From Pyxicephalus adspersus (taxonomy: Eukaryota; Chordata; Amphibia; Anura; Pyxicephalidae): 64,000 nucleotides of DNA. Below, in pieces: positions 48,001 to 58,461 of this stretch. Numbering within the stretch: the first letter of the stretch is position 1; each line of letters starts with the position of its first letter. The notes below the pieces were generated by a model. That model did not search any database and had not been told where the DNA came from. It saw nothing but the letters and a program-made list of their open reading frames with translations. The position numbers and the translations under genes were made by a program. The stretch covers positions 51,523,193-51,587,192 of the forward strand of contig NC_092859.1 of NCBI RefSeq assembly GCF_032062135.1, in the 5' to 3' direction.

Positions 48001-51000
48001 CCACATAATAATTAACATTCTGTGTTTCTGAACCACATTTATTCATATCCTAGATTTTATTTTTAATCTTAAGTGACCATAGTTGGAGCTAAGAAATAAG
48101 TAAATGTGGGTTAGTAAAAATCTTTTTATTTTTTTTTGTAGAAATCCCAAAAAGTTATAGGCGTCCTTCCATGCCACCTCTAATTGTTCATTAAAGACAA
48201 CATTTTGAAAATACTGCATACATTATTTTTGTTATTTATTTCTTACGGTCTGATAAAACATAAAGCATTTGTTCAATCCATTTTTTGCAGCATACCCTAA
48301 TTGGCAGATTATCTGAAATGTCTCTCTTTGAATATTTAGAAAGAAAAATGCAAAGATCAAGAGTGCCTACAAAAGAGAACACATTAATGTAGGTTGTGAT
48401 ATGGATTTCGATATTGCTGGTCCCTCAATACGCGGTGCAGTGGTATTTGGCTATGAAGGTTGGTTAGCAGGTTATCAGATGACATTTGAATCAACCAAGT
48501 CCAGGGTTTCCCAGAGCAACTTTGCTGTTGGATACAAAACTGATGAGTTCCAGTTGCACACTAATGTGTAAGTACAAAGAAAAAAATGTTAATGTTTGCA
48601 AAAATTGTATTGTTTCAGGATTGCAAGAATGTATTCACTTTCATTATTTTACAGTGGACCATATCATTTGCATAAAACCAAGTCTGCCCTATTTTATCTG
48701 TGCATCTAGATTTGAATGGCCTCTGATCATTTATGGGTTGTGACAGGGCATCACAACGTTTGATTGGAAAGGTGTGTGATGGTGTTTTTATTACAACCAG
48801 ATTCAGACATTTTTTTTTTGTTTCAAAGTGTTTATTGAAATTTTCAAATAAAGTAAACAATAACATTACACAACAAATTTGCATAGAATAGTAGGAAGAG
48901 AACAAATAATCAAAATGGGGGGGAAGAGGCGAATTAGGGGGGTTTCAAACAAAAAAAGAGCGCCAACCAGTAACCAGACATCAGTAGAATAAACATGAGG
49001 TCAAACATAGTTCAACACCTCTTCGGTTACAAAGTCTAAATACAGCAGGCAAAAAATAGTTTTCCAATGTTGACAAAAAAGATATAGTTCAAAGTGCAAT
49101 AGTACAAAAAAAGCATTTTTCACACAGATTTAGGCATTTTATCAATTAAAAGCTCTAGTAAAAGCTTGGCTACTTTTCCATGGTGATTTTGGGGAAAAAA
49201 CAGTTTAGGGTTCTGGAGCTGGTCAGGAAAGATATGGAAGGTCTCCTTACCACCTGGTTAATGTCCAGGTTCTTCCTGCCTGTCCAGCCTGAGCACAGGT
49301 TAACTATTTAGCCTAACAAGCCTAGTGTTCAGAGAGCCTTATATCCTGTAGGTAGCTGGAGGCTGCAAAAGAAAGAGCTCCACAAAGACTAATGCCAAGG
49401 GAAGTTCCCCTAGACTGGGTTGCCTATTTATACTTAGGGACTGGGTTGCCTATTTATACTTAGGGACTTTGTATTTTCTTTGTTTAGATTAGACAGGTGT
49501 GAGTTAGCTAGGAGCCGGACCGGCTGTTTTGTTTATTTTTTGGGCAACTTGAATAATAAAAAACAGGCAGAGTCATGAAGTTTGCACTCCTACCTCTTGC
49601 CTGGTTTTCTGGTTGCTGCCTTGAGTTTGCCTGCATGAGCACCTTAGGTCAGCAATAGGTTGGTGTTTTTCTGTGAGCTTGTGTCAATTTCAACCCAAAC
49701 ATCAGTCATTTGGCCCAAAGTGTATAAAACTGAAACATTGCTTATGTCTGACAATTGGATCTGGTGCCTTGGGCTGTCTTCCACATTATATGCCCTGGCT
49801 CTTCTAAGTTGCCCTGGGCATCTGGTATTGTCCGCTAGCTGGAAATACTAAAGTCATATGCTATATATATTGCATATCATGTGCCTGGCATATCTTAATG
49901 TTTAACTGTCAGATTCTAAGGATATACAAAAAATGTAATAATCCTTCTGTTGGTTGTTTTTAATACCCACAATTATTTTTGACAATTTAACCCCTAAAAC
50001 TATAAAATTCTGACTTTCCCATTTAATTTCTGACAAATTCTGATTCTGTTCCTACTAAAAGGTTTGTGTTTTTAGTGTAATTGCTCAGAGATTGTGTGGA
50101 GGCATGGAGGGATGCATAGTGGAGGAAGCATTACCACTATAGGGAAGGGACTGTGTTTCAGTAATACAATTTTGTTTACAAAATACAAATTGTAAGGAAA
50201 TTCAGGGTTTAGATGTGCTTTAAGTTTAGCGTTAGGGAAGGTATAACTGAAAGCATCAACCTAACAGGTGATGTGGGGAACAGCTGTCGGCAATTTAATC
50301 AATTTGACCAAATAGTAGCTACTTAAATGCTGTCTCGAAGAGCATATACTTTTGTTAGTTTCCCTCTTCTATCTTCTATTCAGTGGCCAGGACCAAAGAG
50401 AGAAAGCCTTGCTTAAGCTCCAAGTTGCCCCTGTTCTGCACTCGTGCCTGAACAGTCGTTATTCACCAGTGCCTTGAAGTATTAGGTATTTTACATGGTA
50501 GCTGATTGAAGCAGCAGGAGAACAAAGTAATGTTTTCTGCATGCATATTCAAATCACGTTTTCTTTTAACTTAACCTTTGAAAAATATATGAACTTTACA
50601 GATTAATCAAACAACTCTCAGGGCTTATCTAGAACATAGGTTTATCCTAAACAAAAAAAAAAAAAACAAATAAAAAAAATAATAAACCTCATCCTCACTC
50701 ATATAAAACAAATTATGAGTAAAGATGGGGTCATTTTAGCAGTTTTAGCGCCTTTTAGCCCCTATATTGGCAAACTCCTGTGCAGGCATTTTTATATGTT
50801 TTAAGGCATTTTTCAAGCTTTGAAATCACATGAATTTTTTTTTTTACATGTGTAAGTCCAAGTGAGCCAGGTGTAAAGAGGGCTTCGCAAAACAAATGGA
50901 GCCAGGTAGACTGTCAGACCAGGCAAACCAGAAAGGCAGTCAGGCATTTATAGACTTTTTTTTTTAATGCATAAAGCCTTAAAACAAAAAAAGGATGGGA

Positions 51001-54000
51001 CCCCCCCTCAATATTAACCAATATTAACCAGACCCAAATTACAAATTTGTTGGAAATAAATGAGAAGGTCGGGGGGGGGGGGGTGAGAGGTCTCTTGGGA
51101 CCATATTCTAAAAAGAGAGAATGTAAAAAAGCATGCTATTTTGTCAAAAATCAATGGAGAAATTAACATTTTTCAAAAGCTGGCTTAACCCTATGTTGGT
51201 GTTTTTCAGTTAATTGCAAAGGCTCTGACTGTGGTATTGTCACCAAAATGTCTGGAGGTTCAATGGGACCAATAGGAACATTTCTCCAGTGAATTTTTTT
51301 TACTTATAATGCCAACATTTTATGAAACACTGTACAAAGTCCATCATAGTCACATCACTAACTGTCCCTCAAAGGGGCTCAAAATGTAATGTCCGTACCA
51401 TAGTCATATGTCCTTAACACAGTCTAAAGCAATTTTTTTAACCTAACTGCACGTTTTCTGAGATGTGGGAAGCCCGTGCAAACACAGGGAGACCATACTA
51501 ACAAGAGTGATAGCCGCTCCCCCAAGTTTTCTGTATATTTTGTATACCTTCAGTATTCTTCTCTCTCCTTACCACCCGTACCAAATGTTGGTTCCCCTTG
51601 TATACCCTCCTTACCCCTCTCGTACATATACTGCCTACCATCATGCCCACCACACTCCTCTCCTACAGATTTTGCTCACTAACATACCCACTGTACTTCT
51701 TTACTACGCAGTCTGCCTTCCCTCCTACCCTTTGCATTCCTCGGTGGAAAATAAGGCCCTATCGTTACCCTATCACTGCACTATCATTTCCTTTGGACTG
51801 GTCTTTGAAATATACTGTTCACTATTATCCCTTGTGCACTGCTTTCCTTCACAACATGCAAAGTAAGACACCTTTTTCGTATTGCTTATCCATTTACAAT
51901 CTTTACATTCTAGAAGGAAATATAGTAAATAAGTCATACAATAGTTTACTGTCAATGCTCATATACTATAATAACTATAAAGTTGACTTTAAAGCTGATT
52001 AATGTGTAATGTGCCACCAACAGAAATGACGGGACAGAGTTTGGTGGCTCAGTATATCAGAAAGTAAACGATAAGCTGGAGACTGCAATAAACCTGGCAT
52101 GGACAGCAGGAAACAGCAACACCCGATTTGGCATAGCAGCCAAATATCAGATTGATTCAGATGCTTCTTTTTCTGTAAGTATGTCTAGCTGTATATTTAC
52201 TTGCAGGGTTGGTATAATTGCCAAAACACCTTTAACATCATGATGCTTTAAGTGCATCTAAAACTTTCTTGGTGTAGGTCCAGATATAATGTCAATGCAT
52301 GAAAGATGTATCCATTTTTTATCAGGAATTTAGTGTAAAATGCAGAACGGTTTACACAAATTTACCAAACTGATGACCTGTTTTTTTCCATTGACATGAT
52401 GATCACAGGTGTAATAAATAAACATGCATGTTATGCTCTTATTGAAAGACAAGAATAGAGCTGAGCATTTTCAGCTTGGGTGTTCTGCCATTAAGGTTCT
52501 CTCATGGTAGATGCTTGTGATCTGTGGTGTCCATTGACAAACCTTTTTACTTGGGTTGTTTTTTTTTTTGTATCCATCAGTTTTGTGATTTGTATTTCCA
52601 TGCCTATTGCTGTCTCTCTGTGTAATGGTATTTATTTTTTTTCCAGGCTAAAGTTAATAACTCAAGTCTTATTGGATTAGGTTATACTCAAACACTCAAG
52701 CCAGGTAAGAATTTTTACCTTAAAAAAAAACAAAATCCTTTGTAATCCATTTGTTGTCTATTAGCTGTGTATATTTGTATGTAAAATAAAAGATACAAAA
52801 ATTGTGCGGAACATAAAATACATCCTTGTGTTATGCATAAGAGATGCAACAATCAACCATTTGTCAAAAAGTGTTTTGGACATATACAATATTAATAATC
52901 ATTTACACCTAAAGGTTTTTTAAACGGTATTGTTAGCAATTTTGCTAATATGCAGGTTTGTATTTTCTGTGGTCAACTCATATTATTTTATTTTACAGTA
53001 AAATTTATATTTATCTTAGAAATTCATAAATTAGATTTACTATTTTATTTTGGATTCATATGGCAAATGTTTGCATGAATGACGTACATATATTTCCAGC
53101 CTACCTGAAGAGGTAGCAAAAATTAGTTGAGAATACAACAAACTGGACATACAAGTGGGAAAGTAACCGTCAGCCCTGTTGGCTAAACTGTCAGAGGTCA
53201 CATTGGCAAAGACCAAGGCTCAATTGGCTAGCTTTAGGCACACCTTTTATGAATTTGGGAACAATCCTCGTCCTAGCTTTGAGATTACAGAGAGAACAAT
53301 CGTGTATACCTTTTCTAGTGGACAAGGGGAGAAAAAAACAACACTGAGTGGAGCAGATAGCAGAAACCTTACGTGCCTTTTATCAGAATCTATATAATCT
53401 CCCGCACACCACTATACAGGATAGGGATGCTCCAATCCGGTCTTATCTTCGTAGATCCAGAATGCCCCAGTTGGAAGAGGGGAGATAGAAGCCTTGGAGA
53501 CCCCAAGGACTGATGAGGAACTCCAACAAGCTGATTGAGGGGGGGAATCCTGCCATAAGACACACTATGGGCACATATGTCATTCATACCCAAGGAGGGC
53601 ACGGATCTGGTGGCCCGTCCAAGCTATAGGCTTATCACTCTTCTTAATCAAGATCTCTAATTATTTACAAAAATCTTTGGCTCTCAGGATTTAACCATTT
53701 TTGTACAATATCATACATTTGGATCAGGCTCAAGCCCTCTAGGGAAGCCAGAGATAACATTATTAGGGTGATCAGCTGGGTGCATGATGCCACCTTACAC
53801 AATTCTTCAGCGAAGAAGATGACGTGGACTGGTTGTTTATGGTCCATACCCTTAAATACATTGGCTTGGGAGATAAAATGCTTTCCTGGATAAACACGAT
53901 TTATCACAATCCCTCTGCCAAGGAAAAGGTCAACGGGTACAACTCCCCTCCCTTTTCTTTTCGAAATGGGAACAGACAGGGCTGCCTGCTCTCACCTCTT

Positions 54001-54483
54001 GTCTTTATTATGACCCTAGAACTACTGCTGTGCTCCATTAGATGCAACATGGACATCTCAGGACTTAGGATGGGAGGTACTCACCAAAAGGTGGCAGGAT
54101 TTGCAGACGATTTATTGTTTGCGGAATCCACTTATTTCACTCCCCAATCTTATCGAGGAGCTGAGGGGAATATGGCAACCTGTCAAATTTTAAAATTAAT
54201 TACTCAAAATCTGAAGCCGAGTACATCTTGCTCAAACCACAGTTGGCGGTTTAAATCTCCCAATCCTACGCCTTCTGATGGTCTGACGTAGCACTCAAGT
54301 ATCTGGGCACATATATTCCGAGATCTTTTTCTCAGACATTCGACTTAAAATGTCCTCCCCTTCTCTCCCACATATGGGTGGATATCCAGAGGTGGAACAA
54401 GGGACTTTTGTCCTGGTTTGGCCGCATCAGCGCTAAAAAAATTAATGTGGAAAAACATCTCACCATAGGCCCAACATTGCCTA

Positions 54484-54528
<45 letters not shown>

Positions 54529-54775
54529 ATNNNNNNNNNNNNNNNNNNNNNNNNNNNNNNNNNNNNNNNNNNNNNNNNNNNNNNNNNNNNNNNNNNNNNN
54601 NNNNNNNNNNNNNNNNNNNNNNNNNNNNNNNNNNNNNNNNNNNNNNNNNNNNNNNNNNNNNNNNNNNNNNNNNNNNNNNNNNNNNNNNNNNNNNNNNNNN
54701 NNNNNNNNNNNNNNNNNNNNNNNNNNNNNNNNNNNNNNNNNNNNNNNNNNNNNNNNNNNNNNNNNNNNNNNNNNN

Positions 54776-54814
<39 letters not shown>

Positions 54815-56520
54815 TTTAATTACATTTGTGTTGTAGGGTTTACTTTATTAAGGGTATAGAGTAGAGATACTGCCTATGTCACATTTCTCATGGGTAAAAT
54901 AAGACTTACTGAAATACAAAATCAACTGCAGAAAAGAGCCATTGGGGCACCTTAATTCATTTTATCTTTTATGATTTATGAGTGCTGGCAGTTTTCTTTT
55001 CTTGTGGGGAAACAGAACTGATACATTTGTAAAGATAATTAAAGACAAACATGTAAGTCAGGCTCCCTTTCAATCTGCAACACATTTACGGTATGTTTAC
55101 GACCCATGGGTCTATAATTCTGGCCAGCCAAATGTGCCAGATTGCAACATTCTGAGAGAGCATTATCACTTAAAATGGGACATATTGTCATAATAAACAA
55201 GCACAGTTAAGAAGTGGTAAGGGTCAGGTTTTATTTTGTTGCATTGCTAATTTGGAGCAGGTGAGAAAAGAATTTGAGACTGCTCTGGTTTAGAGATGCA
55301 CTGTTGTGTGAAACAATTTCTAATTGTCACCCAAAGTTCCTTATGTAGATCTTATGCCGAATGGAAATACCTGATAAATAATGCAGGGGCATTTACTTTA
55401 AAAAAAAATATTTCATATTGGTTGATTAATACTGGTTGTATTGCACACTGCCTTATAAATATGATGTCAAGGTAGGTAATTGAAAAATGGGTATTGTTAG
55501 AAATTACACAGGACAAAAAGTAAACATGTTGCAGAACTTAAACAATTCTGCTAAAAAAAGGAACAGTTTTTGATAAGGGACATATTATCATGATTAAAGA
55601 ATAGCTAAAAGCAAAACGTTCAGTACTGGTCCTTAGATGTGGCGGCAGAATTAGTTTTCTTTTTTATAAGACTATACAAATGTTAGTACAGAAATCAATT
55701 GAAAATGAGGCGCCATCCTAACTACACACATCTGTGTTTCAAGTGATATCTGAACCCGCAAAAATATTTTTCTAGTTTTGTATAGAACCACTACCCCTGT
55801 ATGGGGCTCTGTTTAGGATATATCCTTTCACTTCCGGTTAAAGTGATGTTAACCAGACAAGAAGAGAGAGGAACTCAGACATAAATAAAATGTTCTTATT
55901 TAGTTAAAAAAGGAAAGGCTAGAACTCCTGTCATCTTTTAATTACTGTCTGTGTCACTGTTGGGGAATTGCTCTCCTTTCCTGTCGGGCTAATTTGGTCA
56001 GTTTGACAGGAAATGAGAGAAAATCCCCCTCTATCACAGGCCCGGATAGCTTAAAAAACGTTAAACGTTTTAAACCTTACCCACACTTCCTAAAACTAAA
56101 AATGAAAATTTTTATTTGACGAATACCTAATAATACATCAGCTCCCTCTGGGTACTGTTGAGGATTTTTAAAAGCCAACCTTAGAGGCATTTTCATTAAA
56201 TAAAGCAGGAATAAAACTTAATCTAAAATAAGGGACTTTGGTTTCTCTTAAAGCAGCTTATTTGCATGATCCCATTCCCACTCCCAGTTGCATAAAAATG
56301 TAACCGTATTTAAATTACCTCAACTTGAGGGCATTCATGCTGATTTCTTAAATGTCCTTTGTCCATTTAACACTTTTATTGATGATGAATGTGTGGAATT
56401 ATTAATATAAAGGTTATTTTTCTTTCAGGTATCAAATTAACTTTATCCACTTTGCTGGATGGCAAAAACATCAATGGAGGAGGTCATAAACTGGGACTTG
56501 GATTGGAATTTGAAGCATAA
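38984..56520 (+). CDS. VDAC1: VDAC1, voltage-dependent anion channel 1 (8 coding exons)
   Basis: Joining 38984-39050, 44848-44897, 45508-45660, 45765-45817, 48340-48567, 52024-52174, 52647-52704 and 56429-56520 gives 852 bases, 283 codons plus stop, with GT-AG introns and phases that fit throughout. The product is the 19-strand beta-barrel of the outer mitochondrial membrane that passes metabolites and ions and binds hexokinase and Bcl-2 family proteins. It starts [20 protein letters not shown] (the amino-terminal helix inside the pore). It keeps Glu73 in FTEKWNTDN, the residue linked to hexokinase binding, and ends in [12 protein letters not shown]. It is closer to VDAC1 than to VDAC2 or VDAC3: [16 protein letters not shown] and [17 protein letters not shown] are VDAC1 wording and there is no VDAC2-type amino-terminal extension. 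Cys127 is kept but the position of mammalian Cys232 is Ser. No stop or frameshift: a functional gene. Confidence 0.97.
39400..40800 (+). pseudogene. CR1-type LINE relic in VDAC1 intron 2
   Basis: The + strand reads [20 protein letters not shown] then [10 protein letters not shown] (39671 on), the reverse-transcriptase palm with the usual FADD as FGDD. ORF 39776-40123 continues [34 protein letters not shown] and [15 protein letters not shown], the CR1/L2 thumb region. ORF 40137-40370 gives [20 protein letters not shown] and [18 protein letters not shown], the carboxy-terminal end. The 3' UTR runs to CTTACTATGTAAATATATAT near 40780, split by the MITE at 40429-40620. The 5' half with the endonuclease is absent. 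Stops separate the frames; inactive. Confidence 0.8.
40429..40620. mobile_element. CpG-dense MITE inserted in the CR1 3' end
   Basis: The ends are perfect inverted repeats: GGCCCTGATTCATCA (40429-40443) and TGATGAATCAGGGCC (40606-40620). The uninterrupted copy at 16955-16966 reads CTCATGGAATCA; here CTCATG(G) stands left and (C)ATGGAATCA right, so a 3-5 bp duplication (ATG to CATGG) accompanied insertion. By hand I count about 28 CpG in 192 bp, including palindromes such as CCGCGATCGCGG. No coding capacity. The ends recall Harbinger-type MITEs. Confidence 0.85.
40893..41239 (+). repeat. tRNA-headed SINE (V-SINE-like) with AAT tail
   Basis: The head has TTGGTTAGCACT (A-box-like, 40912-40923) and GGTTCGAATC (B box, 40949-40958), as in tRNA-derived SINEs. 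The centre has GGGTTTCCTTGGGGTACTCT and CACAGTCTAAAAAAACATGC, a block conserved in many vertebrate SINEs. The tail TACAGCGCTGCGTAATATGA then TGGCGCTATATAGATAC ends in (AAT)n, shared with 14495-14650. RNA polymerase III would be the expected transcriber. Confidence 0.8.
41240..44221 (+). other. Intron 2 sequence with no recognised gene
   Basis: About 3 kb. The minus frame at 41825-42190 (121 codons) contains an Asp/Glu-rich run from a CATCATCC simple repeat and no motif. Nothing else could be named. Confidence 0.45.
44222..44599 (-). repeat. SINE, reverse copy of the family at 40893-41239
   Basis: Read on the minus strand: GGCAGCACAGTGGCTCAGAG, the B box GGTTCGAATC (44535-44544), CCATGCAGTTTGCAGG-type core, CCTAACTGCATGTTTTTGCA-like text reversed, then ATTGTGAGCTCCTTTGAGGG and the tail GCACTATATAAATACTGTG. 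It ends 248 bp upstream of coding exon 2. Confidence 0.8.
44848..44897 (+). CDS. VDAC1: VDAC1 coding exon 2
   Basis: 50 bases after TTTTGTAG, encoding [17 protein letters not shown] (residues 23-39, the first beta strand). Donor CTG|GTAAGT. It lies 249 bp after a reverse-oriented SINE. Confidence 0.95.
45508..45660 (+). CDS. VDAC1: VDAC1 coding exon 3
   Basis: 153 bases in phase 0 encoding residues 40-90, from EFTSSGSAN to TEITVEDQ. Contains Glu73. Acceptor TTTTCAG, donor CAG|GTAATA. Confidence 0.97.
45765..45817 (+). CDS. VDAC1: VDAC1 coding exon 4
   Basis: 53 bases encoding residues 91-107, [17 protein letters not shown], plus two bases of codon 108. Intron 4 before it is only 104 bp. Acceptor TGTTCAG, donor TGG|GTAAGA. 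Confidence 0.97.
46095..46245 (-). repeat. SINE-like repeat with AAT tail, reverse copy
   Basis: Starts with ATTATTATTATTAAACAGGA and TTTATATAGCGCCAACATAT, then ACGCAGCGCTGTACATTAAA, GATTGCAAATGACAGAC, GGAGGAGAGGACCCTGCCCC and GAGCTTACAATCTAG: the reverse complement of 14495-14650. It lies in VDAC1 intron 5. Confidence 0.8.
46780..47690 (-). pseudogene. L1-type LINE 3' fragment in VDAC1 intron 5
   Basis: Minus strand frames 47647-47402 (ending in [15 protein letters not shown]) and 47481-47242 ([20 protein letters not shown]) resemble the region after the palm of L1/Tx1 ORF2, where ETxYKxLTRWYLxPxR is usual. The rest toward 46780 is broken coding sequence ending in a T-rich, reversed 3' tail. 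Confidence 0.5.
48340..48567 (+). CDS. VDAC1: VDAC1 coding exon 5
   Basis: 228 bases, the longest coding exon: residues 108-183, from KKNAKIK to FQLHTN, plus two bases of codon 184. It carries Cys127 ([10 protein letters not shown]) and [11 protein letters not shown]. The acceptor TGAATATTTAG has a poor pyrimidine tract; donor ATGT|GTAAGT. Confidence 0.96.
48814..49125 (-). mobile_element. Probable L1 3' UTR fragment in intron 6
   Basis: T-run followed by GTTTCAAAGTGTTTATTGAA and ATTTTCAAATAAAG, then a purine-rich stretch. The style matches the reversed tails at 28981 and 25998. No coding part is attached. Tentative. Confidence 0.4.
49126..51290 (+). other. Intron 6 sequence with no recognised gene
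   Basis: Contains a 21-base tandem duplication (GGGACTGGGTTGCCTATTTA near 49420-49465), an A-rich tract at 50650-50690 and a run of 13 G at 51071-51083. The TTTGCACTCCTACC and CTGCCTTGAGTTTGC text around 49590-49630 looks LTR-like but no ends were found. Confidence 0.4.
51297..51510 (-). repeat. Truncated SINE, reverse copy
   Basis: TTATAATGCCAACATTTTAT, GAAACACTGTACAAAGTCCA, GTCCCTCAAAGGGGCTC and CCTAACTGCACGTTTTCTGA repeat the order seen at 44276-44440. The copy stops before the B box, so it is truncated in its tRNA part. Confidence 0.7.
52024..52174 (+). CDS. VDAC1: VDAC1 coding exon 6
   Basis: 151 bases encoding residues 184-234, [14 protein letters not shown] to QIDSDASFS. Ser at position 232 stands where mammalian VDAC1 has Cys. 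Donor TCT|GTAAGT. Confidence 0.96.
52647..52704 (+). CDS. VDAC1: VDAC1 coding exon 7
   Basis: 58 bases encoding [19 protein letters not shown] (residues 235-253), plus one base of the next codon. This includes the GLGYTQTL eukaryotic porin signature. Acceptor TTTTCCAG, donor CAG|GTAAGA. Confidence 0.96.
53160..54485 (+). pseudogene. L1-type LINE RT fragment in VDAC1 intron 8
   Basis: The + strand frame 53824-54291 (155 codons) is the best-kept RT piece in the window: [31 protein letters not shown], then [19 protein letters not shown] and [13 protein letters not shown], with the catalytic FADD at 54100-54111. Upstream, 53179-53397 ([19 protein letters not shown]) and [10 protein letters not shown] near 53580-53610 belong to the region before the palm. 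Downstream, [20 protein letters not shown] and LSWFGRI (54350-54430) continue the thumb in another frame. The start and end of ORF2, including endonuclease, are missing, and stops divide the frames. The (TA)n microsatellite cuts it off. Confidence 0.8.
54491..54811. repeat. (TA)n microsatellite with 245-N assembly gap
   Basis: Alternating TA (54491-54524) and GTGTAT precede N from 54531 to 54775; TA resumes to 54811. The gap probably reflects the unresolved microsatellite length. Frames of YIYIYI type here are artefacts. Confidence 0.95.
54840..56428 (+). other. Rest of intron 8, no recognised feature
   Basis: About 1.6 kb with no motif-bearing frame. Ends in the acceptor of the last exon. 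Confidence 0.45.
56429..56520 (+). CDS. VDAC1: VDAC1 last coding exon
   Basis: 92 coding bases, residues 254-283, [20 protein letters not shown] to LEFEA, then TAA at 56518-56520. Acceptor TTCTTTCAG. Confidence 0.96.
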
Positions 56521-57540
56521 CCCATTTAATTTCACACAAGCTCATTGTCCAGATGTTCTGCAGCATAGAGCTCCTAAGAATCTAGTATCCTATTGTAATG
56601 TTCTGTGTCCTGGATGCAAATTACCTGCTGTATCAATGACAAGTGTTTCTCTAGAAACAAAAAGAAACAAGCTTGAAAGTGAAAATGTTGAAATAGAAGA
56701 AAGAAACATGACTATTCCAGGATAAGATTGGAATATTTAATAGCTGCTCATTTATACCGTGCTTACCAGACACAAAAGGTATCAGCTGTCTTTTTTAACA
56801 GAGTAGTTCTATTATACTGAGAAACACAAGTATATAGATATTTTTAGATTAATATATTCTTTCCAGATTTGAGCATAATTGCTCACCATAGCTTTGTCAA
56901 GCATCCTAAATATACAAAAGGGATTTAATGGTTTTTAAATCCTTCTTGCCATTAATGTGCATAACTGTTGACTGCACGCAAACCTAAAAATACACAATTT
57001 TATCATGTGTTATAGTCTTATCTGACACTTGTTTGAAAATTGTGTCCTTTCTAACCATCTCAAGGTATTTGGCACCTCGCAGTCAAGTCTTGAAGGTCTT
57101 AAGAATGAGGCTAATTGTATTTTACAAATTTCTTTGTTCCCGGACACAGCACAGGAAAGCGTGACAAAGCCATATGCAAGGGAAGATATGTTTCTCAAGT
57201 CCTCTTATTGATGTTACCTGTAAACATTTTCATCAAAACTGTTTTATTTACTGCACAATTTATGTGTTAATTTTTTTTAGCAGTGTGAGCAGTTCATGTG
57301 GTGTCTTCCATTTTGTGAAACTAGGACCCCCCCTTCCCCCCACGATGCTGTATGCAACATCCACTAAAATAAAAATGGAGAAAAATATATTATGAAATGT
57401 TGTATAGTTTATTTCATTAATAAAATATATATTATATCAAACAAACAAGTAAGCAAACCTATTGAACTGCCTTTCCAGATAATAATTATGCCTTTTTATA
57501 AAGAGTTCCCATTTGCAACAATAAAAATGTAGTAGGTAGT
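56521..57540 (+). other. VDAC1: VDAC1 3' UTR with polyadenylation signals
   Basis: About 0.9-1 kb of AT-rich sequence after the stop. Three AATAAA hexamers lie at 57368-57373, 57419-57424 and 57520-57525; any may be used. The frames inside have no motif. The true end needs transcript data. Confidence 0.6.
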
Positions 57541-57887
57541 ATACATGCTGTAAAAGTTGAATTTTTTCTTTACATTTTTCCTGTCACATACAGTCATGTG
57601 AAAAGTGTGAATGCCGGATGTAAATTATTGTATGAATGAATGGAGAGGAAAGAAAGAGGTTTGAGGCTCATAGGTTTTTCATGCAAAAAGTGAAGTGTAT
57701 TGACTGAATATTTAGTACATAAGCAATCAAATACACATACACATAAACATATACTGTTTTCGTCTCTGTCCTGTTAGTATTTCACAACACAGAGTAATTG
57801 TACATACTATATAGTATGGATTTTGTCAAATAATATTACAAATAACCATAAAACTGTTCAAAAGGCTGTGCTGTGGCACGCAGTGAT

Positions 57888-57920
57888 CCGACGCATTTCG
57901 CCACAAAAGGCTTCCTCGGG
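57888..57920 (-). repeat. Copy 5 of the GGCGAAACGCGT motif (minus strand)
   Basis: Minus strand: CCGAGGAAGCCTTTTGTGGC then GAAATGCGTCGGATCACTG. It lies in the left arm of the fold-back element. Confidence 0.7.
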
Positions 57921-58427
57921 GATAGATAATAGTGCATGCTTACCCCTGCAGGCTGCTGCTTTTTCATTCCCCTACTGCTTATCCCTGCAAATAGACCTAC
58001 CAGATTTATCCTCTTCAGAGTTAACCCTTAGTAAAGGCTGCTGCATTTTACAATCTGGATTACCCCTAAAACTTACAAAGAGAAAGAAAGACACTTTCCC
58101 ATCTGATTCACTACACTACTTCCAAGAGGTTTGATCTATCATATCCAGATTCAAACAGTTTGACCTTTACAAGTGACTCAACCCGCATCCAAAAGTTCTA
58201 AGGAAGACACCCTTCTCTTCATCTATTTATTACAATAGTCGACAGATGCAAGGACCAGCCTTCACTGCACCCATGAAATATTTGTAAATTGTGCTAAAAC
58301 TTATAACAAAAGTATAAATTACTACTTCAAACCTTAGCATTACCATCAGCAGCAACTACATATATACACCCCTCCTTGTGGGGCATGTTCCTAACTTCGG
58401 ACCGGTAAGCACGCACTATTATTTATC

Positions 58428-58461
58428 CCTGAGGAAGCCCTTCGTGGCGAAAGGCGTCGGA
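58428..58461 (+). repeat. Copy 6 of the GGCGAAACGCGT motif
   Basis: CCCTGAGGAAGCCCTTCGTG then GCGAAAGGCGTCGGATCACTG, in the right arm of the fold-back element. It differs from copy 5 at a few positions. Confidence 0.7.

Noticed and set aside
51465..52002. Overlapping frames of about 133 codons in intron 6
   Set aside because: Pyrimidine-rich sequence with few stops and no motif; the frames start in a SINE fragment.
54332..54859. Several overlapping frames of 110-160 codons
   Set aside because: They consist of the TA microsatellite (Tyr-Ile repeats) and the 245-N gap.
38984..56520. VDAC gene as VDAC2, VDAC3 or a processed pseudogene
   Set aside because: Sequence wording matches VDAC1 at diagnostic stretches, there is no VDAC2 amino-terminal extension, and seven coding introns with good splice sites exclude a retrocopy.
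57823..58134. 103-codon + strand frame after VDAC1
   Set aside because: It lies within the fold-back element and starts in its inverted arm; no motif.
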